Source: RI-153 sp963721725
Lineage (GTDB): Bacteria; Chloroflexota; Anaerolineae; Caldilineales; Caldilineaceae
NCBI GenBank assembly: GCA_963721725.1
Contig: CAVRLX010000009.1
Coordinates: 310,001 to 374,000, forward strand
Direction of reading: 5' to 3'
Length of the DNA stretch: 64,000 bases
The notes under the pieces are model-generated. The model was not told where the DNA came from. It did no database searches and saw only the letters and a list, made by a program, of their open reading frames with translations. The position numbers and the translations under genes were made by a program. Positions 26,305 through 35,806 of the stretch are shown piece by piece. Every line of letters starts with the position of its first letter. Position 1 is the first letter of the stretch.

Positions 26305-27423
26305 TCATTCCTCATCTGACGTGAAAAACTGTAAAAGCGGGCGCGGTGTGGGTGTGGCCGTGGGGCGCACCTCGGCCACAGCCTGTGCCGGATCAAACAC
26401 GGTGACATTGTACGAGAAACTGAGCCAGCGATCTGCTACAAAGATGTTGGAAATTGTCACCGTAAAAACTGTATCGGCGGCGGGCCGCGGCCAGGCGTCT
26501 CGGCTTTCTAACCCCAGCGGAACCCAGACCAGCGTCGGCTCGGTGGGTTTCCATTCGTATAAGTCCTCCTGCCTGACCGGAATTTCCACACCATCTTGGG
26601 CCATGTGAACCACCGCTTGGGCGAAATCCGCCCCTGGATAGGCAAACGACCAGCGTGGATAGACAACCGGATAGGGCACAAATCCCGGCGGCGGCCAGGC
26701 CACAAATGGCTCACGGGTGACGGGGCGTGGCCCGCGCAAATTGCCATCCACCACCCACAGCGCATTGGCTGGGGGGATGCTCTCTGTGCCGGGGATGTCG
26801 CCAGTGCCCATCTCTTGCAGTTGCGGATAGAAGATCCAGCGTCGGTGGCCCACATGGTAGTTATGGTTGACGGTTTCGTCGTGGTCCTGAATATAGCCGT
26901 CAATGGCGGCGGGACCAAAACGCCCCAAGTAGAGATGCGAATTGACTGCCCCCTGGGCGGCGCTGGCTGTATAGCAACGGGCGGTGGGTGGCGGCTTGTG
27001 GCTCAGCCCATTAAGCACGGTGATCAGCGCAGCGGCCTGGGCTTTGCGGTTGCTCTCGTCGGCAAAGGTCACCGGCTGCAATCCCGCCATGCCTCGATAG
27101 TAGTTGATGCGGCTCAGCACGGCTGCGCGGAAGTCCTCGGAAGTCATCCCAGGTGTACAGATCGTGGGGTTGCCGCTCCACTGGGCGGGGGGAGATTCGC
27201 CGGGCCGATAAAAATCATGGTAGAAATTGACGGCTGCCTGTCGATCTTTTGGGTTTACCAACGGTGTGGGATCGTTCGAGGGTTCAGCTTGCAAAGGCAA
27301 CATCGCCGCTGCCAGCCCAACGCAGAGCAAGCAGAGCAGCCACGCCAGAGACAGCGAGCGCAGCCAGCGCTGCGATGTGGCTCTTATGACATAAACAAGG
27401 GAAGAGTGTGTCCAGTAGCGCAT
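26305..27423 (-). CDS. Secreted CAP (SCP/PR1)-domain protein
   Basis: About 372 aa from the ATG at 27423; a TTG at 27429 is in frame. An N-terminal signal peptide (hydrophobic run S-L-A-W-L-L-C-L-L-C-V-G-L-A-A-A) is followed by a CAP domain: R-I-N-Y-Y-R-G-M-A-G-L-Q-P-V near residue 105, a G-L-S-H-K-P segment, then H-N-Y-H-V-G-H-R-R-W-I-F-Y-P. CAP proteins are extracellular, and their biochemical roles in bacteria are mostly unknown. The C-terminal third is Pro/Trp-rich and ends in a Thr/Pro tail. TATGAT just upstream on the minus strand is a possible -10 giving a very short 5' leader. Confidence 0.8.
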   Translation of the reverse strand: MRYWTHSSLVYVIRATSQRWLRSLSLAWLLCLLCVGLAAAMLPLQAEPSNDPTPLVNPKDRQAAVNFYHDFYRPGESPPAQWSGNPTICTPGMTSEDFRAAVLSRINYYRGMAGLQPVTFADESNRKAQAAALITVLNGLSHKPPPTARCYTASAAQGAVNSHLYLGRFGPAAIDGYIQDHDETVNHNYHVGHRRWIFYPQLQEMGTGDIPGTESIPPANALWVVDGNLRGPRPVTREPFVAWPPPGFVPYPVVYPRWSFAYPGADFAQAVVHMAQDGVEIPVRQEDLYEWKPTEPTLVWVPLGLESRDAWPRPAADTVFTVTISNIFVADRWLSFSYNVTVFDPAQAVAEVRPTATPTPRPLLQFFTSDEE

Positions 27424-27429
27424 AAGCAA

Positions 27430-27767
27430 TTGTGGCCTACTGTATCATAGCTGGTAATGAAAGCAAACCTTTTCATTTCAATTGACTCTGCTTCTCACCT
27501 ATGGTATTGTTCCTCACATTCTCCAAACGACGGGTTCCCCCCGCATTGGCCCTCTTTGCGAGAAAACTTTTCAATCCATTACCCTCTTTCTAAAACCTGA
27601 GTCTGACAAGATTACACATCTGTCGAGCGCACCCAAAATGCGTTGGGCGGCTACTGATACCACACTGTGATTGTCCCGTTTATCACCGTGTTCTGTGGTT
27701 CCACCTACCCACTCCCACCAGTACACCTGTGCTGGTAAAAAACACCCATCCTGAAGGAGGAAGAGGC
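27430..27767. other. Intergenic region upstream of the ABC transporter operon
   Basis: This is the divergent promoter region, with no gene. A possible plus-strand promoter is TTGACT (27482-27487), a 17-nt spacer, TATTGT (27505-27510). A quasi-palindrome around CCAGTACACCTGTGCTGG lies at about 27718-27735, shortly before the AAGGAGG of the binding-protein gene. Confidence 0.4.
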
Positions 27768-29931
27768 ATGATACAAGCGATCCATTGGAAAAAGTGGCGT
27801 AAACCAGCAGGCTTGCTGCTGATGACGCTGCTGCTCACCCTGGGGCTAGCGGCCTGTGGTGGTGATACGCCAGCGCCCGCCACCGAAGCGCCGGCAGCAG
27901 AAGCCCCCGCTGCGGAAGCGCCCGCCGCAGATACACCCGCTGCCGAGGCTCCCGCGGCCGAAGCGCCTGCCGAAGAAGAACGACTTGGCTCCACCCTGAT
28001 CGGCGAGATTGAAGGCCCCGATATTATCACAGACGAGAGCGCCTTCCCCACCGAGTTCAGCGAAGCCCCCATGCTGGCCGAAATGGTCGAAGCTGGCGAT
28101 CTGCCCCCTGTGGACGAGCGCCTGCCCCTCCCCTCGGATCTGCTTGTGATCCAGCCTGTGCATGAGATCGGCAAATATGGCGGCACATGGCGGCGTGGTT
28201 TCACTGGCCCTGGCGACGGGCAGAACGGCCATCGTGTGGCCGGTGGCGACCGCTTCCTCTTCTGGAAATCGGAAAGCTTCCCTGAAATGACGCCCAACGT
28301 TGCCAAATCTTGGGAAGTGAACGACGACAGCACGGTGATTACCCTGCACCTGCGTGAAGGCGCGAAGTGGTCGGACGGCACGCCCTTTACGGCCAACGAT
28401 GTGATCTTCTGGTATGAGCACATGTATCAGAACAGCGATTTGGTCCCTGTGCGCTCTCCCTTCTTTAACATTGATAAGGGCGCCAGCCTGGAAATGGTGG
28501 ACGACTACACGATTCAGTTCAACTTTGCCGAGTCGAACTCGCTCTTCTTGGAAGTGTTGGGCAGCTCGGTTAACGTCTTTGGCGGTCCCGCCATCAATGG
28601 TAACGTGGCGATGGGCGGCTATGCCCCCGCCCACTATTTGCAGCAGTTCCACCCCGATTTTGTCGATCAGGCCGACCTGGATGCATTGGTCAAGGAACAG
28701 GGTTTCGACAACTGGGTGAATCTCTTCAAAGATAAGAACACCTGGCAACGCAACCCAGATCTGCCGGTGATGACGCCGTGGAAGACGGTCAACCCGATCA
28801 CCACGGACAACTGGGTGCTGGAGCGCAATCCCTACTACTTCGGCGTGGATACCGAGGGCAATCAACTGCCCTACATCGACCGCATCTCTATGACGCTGGC
28901 CGAAAATTTGGAAGTACTCAACCTGCGCGCCATCGCCGGTGAGTATGACTATCAGGCGCGCCATATTTCGCTGGCAAACCTGCCGGTGTTGTTGGAAAAT
29001 GCCGAAACGGGCAATTATACGATTCACCTTGACCCGGCGCAGCACGGCGCGGATGGGGCGTTCCAGTGGAACCAGAGCTACGAGGCTGATGCTGAAATCG
29101 CGGCCTTGCTCAAAACCCCTGATTTCCGCCGGGCGCTCTCGTTGGCGGTGGATCGCGACAAGATCAACGAGATCATCTTCCTGGGCATCGGCATCCCCGG
29201 CTCTGCTGTGGTGGCCGAGACTTCGCCCTTTAACCCTGGCCCAGAATATCGCACGCTGTGGGCCACCTATGACCCCGATATGGCGAACCAGATGCTAGAC
29301 GACATCGGCCTGACTGAGAAGGACAGCGAGGGCTATCGCCTGCGCAGCGACAACGGCGAACGCATTATCATCGAACTGCCCACCGTTCCCGCCTTTATTC
29401 AGTTCACGCAATTGGCCGAACTGGTCAAGGAAGATCTGGGCAAAGGTTGGCATCTTTGCCAACGTTGTCGAACAAGAACGCACGCTGGTGGAGACCCGCC
29501 GTGCCGCCAACGAATTCCAGATCTTCGTCTGGCAGAACGACGGCACCGATGAGCTCTTCCTCTATCCGCTACCACGCCTTGCCGGTGAACCAGACTCCGG
29601 CACTGGTCCGGGCTTTGGTGCGTGGTATTCGTCTAACGGCACGGCCGGCATCGAACCCACGGGCAGTGTCAAAGAGGTGCTCGATCTCTTCAGCCAGGGC
29701 CTGAAAGCCACGCCAGAAGAGCGCATCACCATCGGCCAGGAGATCTGGAGCATCATTACCGACGAGGTGTGGACCATGGGGACTGTCGGCCAGTCGGGCG
29801 CGTTTATGGGCGTGCGCTTGGTCAAGAACAACATGGGCAACATCCCTTCCCGCCAGTTCAACATTCAGGCCGGACAGACGCCGAATATCTCGCGGCCGTC
29901 GACCTTCTTCTTTACGGACATTGATCAATAG
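27768..29931 (+). CDS. ABC transporter substrate-binding lipoprotein, family 5 (one frameshift)
   Basis: About 720 aa. The start at 27768 follows AAGGAGG. The signal peptide ends in the lipobox L-G-L-A-A-C, so this is a lipoprotein. Residues ~27-65 are an Ala/Pro/Glu repeat linker built from A-P-A-A-E units. The peptide/nickel-binding (SBP_bac_5) domain follows, with L-R-E-G-A-K-W-S-D-G-T-P-F-T-A-N-D-V near residue 200. One extra A in the AAA at 29442-29444 shifts the frame; removing it gives L-G-K-V-G-I-F-A-N-V and continuity to the stop at 29931. It heads an opp-type operon. Large size suggests an oligopeptide or opine/sugar-conjugate ligand. Confidence 0.88.
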
Positions 29932-30022
29932 ATGATGACAAGGTGACGGGGTGACAAGGTGACGGGGTGATTTATTCATCTCATCACCTTGTCATCCTGT
30001 CACCTTGTCACCTTGTCAAGGT
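29932..30022. repeat. Simple-word inverted repeat (GGTGACAAG words)
   Basis: Tandem GATGACAAGGTGAC/GGGGTGACAAGG words are followed by their inverted forms TCACCTTGTCATCCTGTCACC, making a large hairpin between the binding-protein and first permease genes. It may reduce downstream expression relative to the binding protein. The same words occur at about 5190-5220. Confidence 0.6.
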
Positions 30023-30028
30023 GCAGCC

Positions 30029-31038
30029 ATGCTCTCCTACATCATTCGCCGTTTCTTCGCTGGGCTCGTCACCATCTGGGCGGCGTCGATCCTCTCGTTT
30101 ATGATCATCCAATTGCCGCCCGGCGATTATGTCACCTCGTACATCGCCCAGTTGCAATCCACCGGCACCGTGGTCGCGCGGGCGAGGCCGAAGCGCTGCG
30201 CCACCAGTACGGGCTGGATCAGCCGATCTATGTGCAGTATGCCAAGTGGATGGGCTTGATGCTGCACGGCAACTTTGGCATGGCGATGGAGTAGAACCGC
30301 CCTGTGCGCGAAGTCATCGGCGACCGCCTCGCTTGACCATGGTCGTTTCGCTCGCGGCGGTGATCTTGATCTGGGGGATCGCGCTGCCGATCGGCATCTA
30401 CTCGGCGGTCGCCAGTATTCGATCGGTGACTACATCTTCACCTTCATCGGCTTTATCGGGCTTGCCATTCCCAACTTCCTGCTGGCGCTGATCGTGATGT
30501 ATTTCGGTTTCAAATACTTTGCGTGACCAGCATCGGCGGCCTCTTCTCGCCGGAATTTCTGATGCGCCCTGGAGCCTCGCCAAGGTCTGGGATCTGATCA
30601 AGCACCTGCCGCTGCCCGCGCTGATCCTGGGGCTGGCCGGCACGGCGGAGCTCGTCCGCATCATGCGCGCCAACCTGCTCGACGAACTGCGCAAACCCTA
30701 CGTGGTGACCGCCCGCGCCAAAGGGCTGTCCGAAACGCGCGTGATCATGAAGTACCCGGTGCGGGCGGCGCTCAACCCGTTCGCCAGCACCATCGGCTAT
30801 CTCTTCCCGTACATCGTCTCCGGCAGCATCATCGTCTCGCTGGTGCTGAGCCTGCCCACGGTCGGCCCGCTGCTCTTCAAGGCGCTGATCGCGCAGGATC
30901 ATGTTCCTGGCCGGCACGATCGTGCTGCTGCTCGGCATGATGACGGTGATCGGCACCTTCATCTCGGACCTGGTGCTGATGTGGATCGATCCGCGCATCC
31001 GCTGGAAGGACTGGCAAGCTAATGGCGCAGACAATTGA
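30029..31038 (+). pseudogene. OppB-type ABC permease, multiply frameshifted
   Basis: Joined across several frames this is an OppB/DppB permease: M-L-S-Y-I-I-R-R-F-F-A-G-L at the start (ATG at 30029), later A-E-L-V-R-I-M-R-A-N-L-L-D-E-L and A-R-A-K-G-L-S-E, the EAA-type loop that contacts the ATPases, and F-L-A-G-T-I-V near the C-terminus. Lesions: losses near 30180, 30330, 30410, 30520 and 30555, an extra base near 30898, and a TAG at 30292 where a Trp codon is expected. Residues between the lesions are fully conserved, so low-quality sequence is more likely than old decay. Confidence 0.75.
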
Positions 31039-32216
31039 CAAGGTCCCGACGACGTCACTGCTGGACTGATATCCAAGCCGTCGACGACGGCCAAGTCGTT
31101 GGTCCGGCACGATCGCCGAAGATCGCATCTCGGTCGCGACCCAGTGGCAGCTGATGTGGTGGCGCTTTCGCAAACACAAGCTGGCGATGGTCGCCGGCGT
31201 GTGGTGATCCTGCTTCTATCCTGATGGTGCTGTTCGCCGACTTCTTCGCCTACGCCGATCCGGACGCCTCCAGACGCCCAACGCGCACTGATGCCGCCGC
31301 AGCCGATCCACTGGTTCGACGAACGGCGAGTTTCGTCCCGCACGTCTACGGCCTTAGCGGCAAACGCGATCCGAAGACCTTCAAGCGGGTCTACGTCAGC
31401 CGACCCGACGCCAACAAGTGCCGGTTCCGCCTCTTCGCCCAGGGCTATCGAGTACAAGCTGTTCGGCTTCATCCCGACCAACCGCCACCTGATCGGCGTC
31501 GAGGGCACGGCCGGCCGAGCAGAGCGCTCTTCCTGCTCGGCACCGATCTGCAGGGGCGCGATCTGTGGTCGCGCCTGATGTACGGCACCCGGATCTCGCT
31601 GACCATCGGTCTGGTCGGCGTGGTCGCTGAGCCTCTTTCTGGGCGTGCTGCTGGGCGGCATCTCGGGCTCTACGGCGGCTGGGTCGACACGGTCATCCAG
31701 CGCGTGATCGAGATCCTGCGCTCGATTCCCGACGATCCCGCTCTGGATGGGGCTGGCGGCGGCGGTGCCGCAGCGACTGGGCGTGAGCCGCATCTACTTC
31801 GCCATCACGATCATCATCTCGCTGATCGGCTGGACGGAGCTGGCGCGCGTGGTGCGCGGGCGCTTCCTCGTCGCTGCGCGAGGAGGACTTCGTCATGGCG
31901 GCCGAGCTGGCCGGCGCCGAGCCAGATGCGCATCATCTTCCGCCACATGGTGCCCTCCTTCCTCAGCCACATCATCGCCGCCACGACGCTGGCGATGCCG
32001 GCCATGATCATCAGCGAGACCTCGCTCAGCTTCCTAGGGCTCGGGCTGCGCCCGCCGGCGATCACTTGGGGCGTGCTGCTGCAGCAGGCGCAGAACATCC
32101 AGGCCGTGGCGATCTCACCCTGGCTGCTCTTCCCGGCCGTCCCGGTGATCTTGGCCGTGCTGGCCTTCAACTTCCTGGGCGACGGCCTGCGCGATGCGGC
32201 CGATCCGTATGGTTGA
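31022..32216 (+). pseudogene. OppC-type ABC permease, multiply frameshifted
   Basis: The ATG at 31022 lies within the end of the upstream permease gene. Across all three frames an OppC/DppC permease can be pieced together: W-W-R-F-R-K-H-K-L-A-M near the N-terminus, L-L-G-T-D-L-Q-G-R-D-L-W-S-R, Y-G-G-W-V-D-T, F-V-M-A-A-E-L-A-G-A with the EAA loop, and S-F-L-G-L-G-L-R-P-P-A-I-T-W-G near the end. About ten or more single-base lesions fall between 31060 and 31920; the last ~290 nt are clean. Conserved residues between lesions argue for sequence error. Confidence 0.72.
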
Positions 32217-32301
32217 TTTTCGATTGAAGATTGACGATTTTCGATTGGACGGGTGACCGATAGTCTTTTTGTAGATGAACCCATATCAGAAAGAATAAGA
32301 T

Positions 32302-32667
32302 ATGGATCGGGAGCAGTTTAAGCAGAGGACGAAAACATTGGCGCTCCGGGTAATTCGGTTGGTGCGAGCGTTGCCATCAGAACCAGCGTCGGATGTAATC
32401 GGGCGGCAGTTACTCAGGTCTGGTACTTCTGTTGGCGCTAATTATCGGGCGGCATGTCGATCTAAGTCAACCGCTGACATGCTCAACAAACTTAAAATTG
32501 TTGAAGAGGAAGCCGATGAAACGATTTTCTGGTTGGAACTGTTGGTTGAGTCGGAGTTGATGCCAGCGTCCCGTCTACAGGATATCATCCAGGAAACGGA
32601 TGAAATTCTGGCGATGACGGTGGCTTCTATTAGGACATTGCGCAACCGCACTAATCGTAAATCGTAA
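32302..32667 (+). CDS. Four-helix-bundle protein (23S rRNA intervening-sequence / S23 family)
   Basis: 121 aa. It matches the four-helix-bundle family: F-K-Q-R-T-K-T-L-A-L-R-V-I-R, then L-L-R-S-G-T-S-V-G-A-N-Y-R-A-A, and E-A-D-E-T-I-F-W-L-E-L-L. Members are found in 23S rRNA intervening sequences, and relatives (Avd) accompany diversity-generating retroelements. Here it sits inside an opp operon between the permease and ATPase genes, flanked on both sides by short reiterated words (ATTTTCGATTGAAGATTG at ~32217-32250; AATCGTAAATC at ~32657-32682), which suggests it was inserted. No reverse transcriptase or rRNA gene is nearby. Confidence 0.8.
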   Translation: MDREQFKQRTKTLALRVIRLVRALPSEPASDVIGRQLLRSGTSVGANYRAACRSKSTADMLNKLKIVEEEADETIFWLELLVESELMPASRLQDIIQETDEILAMTVASIRTLRNRTNRKS

Positions 32668-32684
32668 ATCACGAATCTAAAATC

Positions 32685-33713
32685 ATGCAACCAATTCTTT
32701 CCGTCAAAGATCTCAAAACCTATTTCTATCAAGACGAGGGCATTGTCCAAGCCGTGGACGGGGCCAGTTTTGATCTCTATCCGGGGCGCACGCTGGGCAT
32801 TGTCGGCGAAAGCGGCTGCGGCAAGAGCGTCACCGCGCGCTCGATTCTGGGCATTGTCGAACGACCGGGCCGTGTGGTGGACGGCGAAATCTGGCTGCGC
32901 CAGTCCAACGGCCACAGCGGGGAGCGGGCCATCGACCTGACCACGCTTGGCCCCGACAGCCAGCAGATGCGCCAGATCCGTGGCGGCGAGATCGCCCTGA
33001 TCTTCCAAGAACCGATGACCTCATTCAGCCAGCACTACACCGTGGGCAACCAGATCATCGAATCGATCCGGCTGCACAAAGGACTGGATCGCAAAGCCGC
33101 CCGCCAAGAAGCCATCGAAATGTTGCATATGGTGGGCATCCCCCAGCCAGAGCGCCGCATTGACGAGTACTCGTTTCAACTCAGCGGTGGTCTGCGCCAG
33201 CGTGTCATGATCGCCATGGCGCTCGCCAGCGATCCCAGCATCCTGATCGCCGACGAGCCGACTACGGCGTTGGACGTGACGACGCAGGCGCAGATTCTCG
33301 ACCTCTTGCGCCAGTTCCAGGAAGAGCGCAACTTGGCGATTATTCTGATCACCCACGACATGGGCGTGATCGCCGAGATGGCCGACGACGTGGCGGTGAT
33401 GTACTTGGGCCAAGTCGTCGAACAAGGCCCGGTGGATCAGATCTTTCACGCGCCGAAGCACCCCTATACCCAATCGTTGCTGCGCTCGATTCCCAGCATC
33501 TTTGCGCCGCCGCGCACCAAACTAGCCACCATCAGCGGCTCGATCCCGCACCCGTATGCGCGGCCCCAGGGCTGCCCTTTTCACCCGCGCTGCCCGGAGT
33601 TCATGCCCGGCACGTGTGATGTTCACACGCCGCAGATTCTGCCCGTCGGCCCCGAACAGCGCGTAAGTTGTTTTCTCTATCAAACGCCAGAGGAGGCGGG
33701 GATCGGGGACTAG
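32685..33713 (+). CDS. Peptide ABC transporter ATPase, OppD/DppD type
   Basis: 342 aa. Walker A is G-E-S-G-C-G-K-S-V, the signature Q-L-S-G-G-L-R-Q-R-V, Walker B I-L-I-A-D-E-P-T-T-A-L-D-V. The C-terminal oligopeptide-ABC domain (oligo_HPY) has H-P-Y-T-Q-S-L-L and a four-Cys region G-C-P-F-H-P-R-C-P, which in some DppD/DppF proteins binds an iron-sulfur cluster. With OppF (33801) it energises the permease pair encoded upstream. Intact, unlike the permeases. Confidence 0.92.
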   Translation: MQPILSVKDLKTYFYQDEGIVQAVDGASFDLYPGRTLGIVGESGCGKSVTARSILGIVERPGRVVDGEIWLRQSNGHSGERAIDLTTLGPDSQQMRQIRGGEIALIFQEPMTSFSQHYTVGNQIIESIRLHKGLDRKAARQEAIEMLHMVGIPQPERRIDEYSFQLSGGLRQRVMIAMALASDPSILIADEPTTALDVTTQAQILDLLRQFQEERNLAIILITHDMGVIAEMADDVAVMYLGQVVEQGPVDQIFHAPKHPYTQSLLRSIPSIFAPPRTKLATISGSIPHPYARPQGCPFHPRCPEFMPGTCDVHTPQILPVGPEQRVSCFLYQTPEEAGIGD

Positions 33714-33719
33714 GGATGG

Positions 33720-33765
33720 GCGATTAGCGATTGAACAGAGATACTTCTCCCCAATCGCTAATCGC
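33720..33765. repeat. Simple-word hairpin repeat
   Basis: GCGATTAGCGATTG (33720-33733) is perfectly inverted as CAATCGCTAATCGC (33752-33765), between the oppD- and oppF-type genes. Related words continue to ~33786. Confidence 0.65.
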
Positions 33766-33800
33766 CAATTTCCAATTCCCAGTCGCTATAGTTAACGCCC

Positions 33801-34846
33801 ATGCCAAATACACCAACACCCGAAACTGTGCTCGAAGTCAACCACCTTAAAAAGTACTTCCCTATTCGCAAGGGACTGCTGCGCCGCACGGTGGGGCAGG
33901 TGCGCGCCGTGGATGATGTGAGCTTTCATCTGAACCAGGGCGAAACCCTTTCGCTGGTGGGGGAAAGCGGCTGTGGCAAGACCACCACGGCGCGCTGCAT
34001 CCTGCGCGCCGTGAAGCCCACCTCTGGCGAAATAAATTTTCGGGTAGAAGGTGGGCAGTCGGTGAACGTCGCCGCGCTGCCCAAGAGCGATCTGCGCCCA
34101 CTGCGCCCACACATGCAGATGATCTTCCAAGATCCCTACTCTTCGCTCAACCCACGCATGACCATCCTCGATATTATCAGCGAACCGCTGCTGGTCAACG
34201 GCGTTCGCAGCAGCGCCGAGCGGCGCGAGCGCGTCGAGGAGTTGATGCAAGTGGTGGGGCTGCCCGCGGCCTTTGCCGGCGCTATCCCCATGCCTTTAGC
34301 GGTGGACAGCGCCAGCGCGTCGGGATTGCCCGGGCGCTGGCGCTGAACCCGCGTCTGATCGTCGCCGACGAGCCAGTCTCGGCGCTGGATGTCTCGGTGC
34401 AGGCGCAGATCGTCAACTTGATGCTCGATCTACAAGATCGGCTGGGCATGGCCTATCTCTTCGTCGCCCACGATTTGAGCGTGGTTAAACACATGAGCCA
34501 CCGTGTGGCGGTAATGTATGTGGGCAAAATTGTGGAAGTCGCCGCCACCGAGCCGCTCTTTACCCGCCCCAAGCACCCCTACACCGAGGCGCTGCTCTCT
34601 GCCGTGCCCAAGCCTGATCCACGCGTGCGCGCACAACGGCTGATTTTAGAGGGCGAAGTGGCCGATCCCGCCAATCCGCCCTCTGGTTGCTATTTTCATC
34701 CGCGCTGCCGCTATGCCGTGGAGCGCTGCCACATGGAGACGCCGCAACTGGAAGAGGTCGAACCCGGTCACTTTGTCGCCTGCCATCGGGCGCGGGAGAT
34801 CACGCTAGAGGGCATCGGCGAACAGATCGCCCCCTTTACCAGCTAG
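33801..34846 (+). CDS. Peptide ABC transporter ATPase, OppF/DppF type (one frameshift)
   Basis: About 348 aa when repaired. Walker A is G-E-S-G-C-G-K-T-T. A missing G near 34278-34280 breaks the frame just before the signature; restoring it gives F-A-G-R-Y-P-H-A-F-S-G-G-Q-R-Q-R-V. Walker B is L-I-V-A-D-E-P-V-S-A-L-D-V. The C-terminus has H-P-Y-T-E-A-L-L and G-C-Y-F-H-P-R-C-R-Y. Second ATPase of the opp operon. Its 3' end overlaps the convergent SDR gene by about 11 nt. Confidence 0.88.
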
Positions 34847-35632
34847 TCCAGCCGCCGTCCACCAAAAAATTCTGTCCAGTGATATAGCTGCCCGCCTCAC
34901 TTGCCAGCAACACCACCATGCCCTTGAGTTCCTCTGGTCGGCCCATGCGCCCCAGGGGAACTTTCTTTTCTAGCCGCTCGATAAAGTCGGGCATATCGGC
35001 CTGAATTTTCTGGCGCGGGAATGCCCCTGGGCTGATAGCGTTGACGCGCACCCGATCCGCCGCCCGATCGACGGCCAGATGCCGGGTGAGATGCACAAGG
35101 CTACCCTTGAGCGCGTGATAGTTGGGCGGGCTGTTAATGGGCAGATCGGTGTAGGCGTCGGGATAGCTTGCCACCACGCCGTACATGCTGGCAATGTTGA
35201 GTATCGATCCCGGCGCGCCCCGCCGCGCAAGTGATGGACGACTTCACGCGCCAGCAGAAAATAGGCTGTGACGCCTGTGTGAAAGCTGTTGTCGAAATCG
35301 GCCGCCGTGGCTGTGTCGATTCGAGGCGCTGTGCCGCCAAAGGCATTGTTCACCAATACATCCACCTGCCCCAACCGCGCAACTACCTCGGCCACAAACG
35401 CCGGGATCGTTTCCGTCGCGCCCTGATCAAAGGCCATTCCCACATGACCCACACCGGGCAGCGTCGCCGCGAATTCCGCTGCCCGCTCCCCCTCGCGGCT
35501 TGTGATCACCACCGTCGCCCCGGCCTCTGCCAGCGCCCGGCTCATGGCTGCGCCCAGCCAACCCGCCCCGCCGGTGACAATCGCCACTTTGCCGCCTAAA
35601 TTGAATAACTCGTGAACCGTTTGCTCAGTCAT
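34836..35632 (-). CDS. Short-chain dehydrogenase/reductase (one frameshift)
   Basis: About 265 aa from the ATG at 35632 with GGGAGAAAG upstream. The NAD(P) motif is V-T-G-G-A-G-W-L-G; N-N-A-F-G-G is the N-N-A-G equivalent. The catalytic Tyr/Lys appears as Y-H-A-L-K-G in the second part, and the C-terminus V-D-G-G-W is typical. A single missing base around 35207-35220 separates the two halves (restoring S-I-L-N-I-A-S-M-Y-G). Substrate unknown; similar to gluconate 5-dehydrogenase-type classical SDRs. Its neighbours suggest a hydroxy-acid or sugar-acid pathway (inference). Confidence 0.82.
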
Positions 35633-35652
35633 TGCTTTCTCCCTGGGATGAT

Positions 35653-35806
35653 TACCGCAAAGATGCAAAGGGGCAAAGAGCGCAGAGAAGATAGAACGCG
35701 GATGGGATGTCAGCGCTTCTTTCTGATCGGCGAAAATCCGTTTAATCCGCGTCATCCGCGTTCTATTTCTGGAAATCTTTGCTCCTTGGCTGCTTTGCGT
35801 TAAGGT
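35653..35806. repeat. CGCAAAG-type interspersed repeat, copy 1
   Basis: An ~150-nt element starting with CGCAAAGATGCAAAGG words, containing TTCTATTTCTGGAAATCT (35761-35778) and ending in TTTGCGTTAAGG. The 18-mer is identical in the copies at 38.1 and 41.3 kb. Confidence 0.7.

Noticed and set aside
27768..27990. CRISPR-like tandem repeat in the binding-protein gene
   Set aside because: The ~15-nt units are codons for an Ala/Pro/Glu linker in a lipoprotein; no spacers and no cas genes.
29932..30022. Origin- or CRISPR-like repeat cluster
   Set aside because: The words are simple tandem and inverted copies without spacers, as at several other gaps here; no dnaA/parB context.
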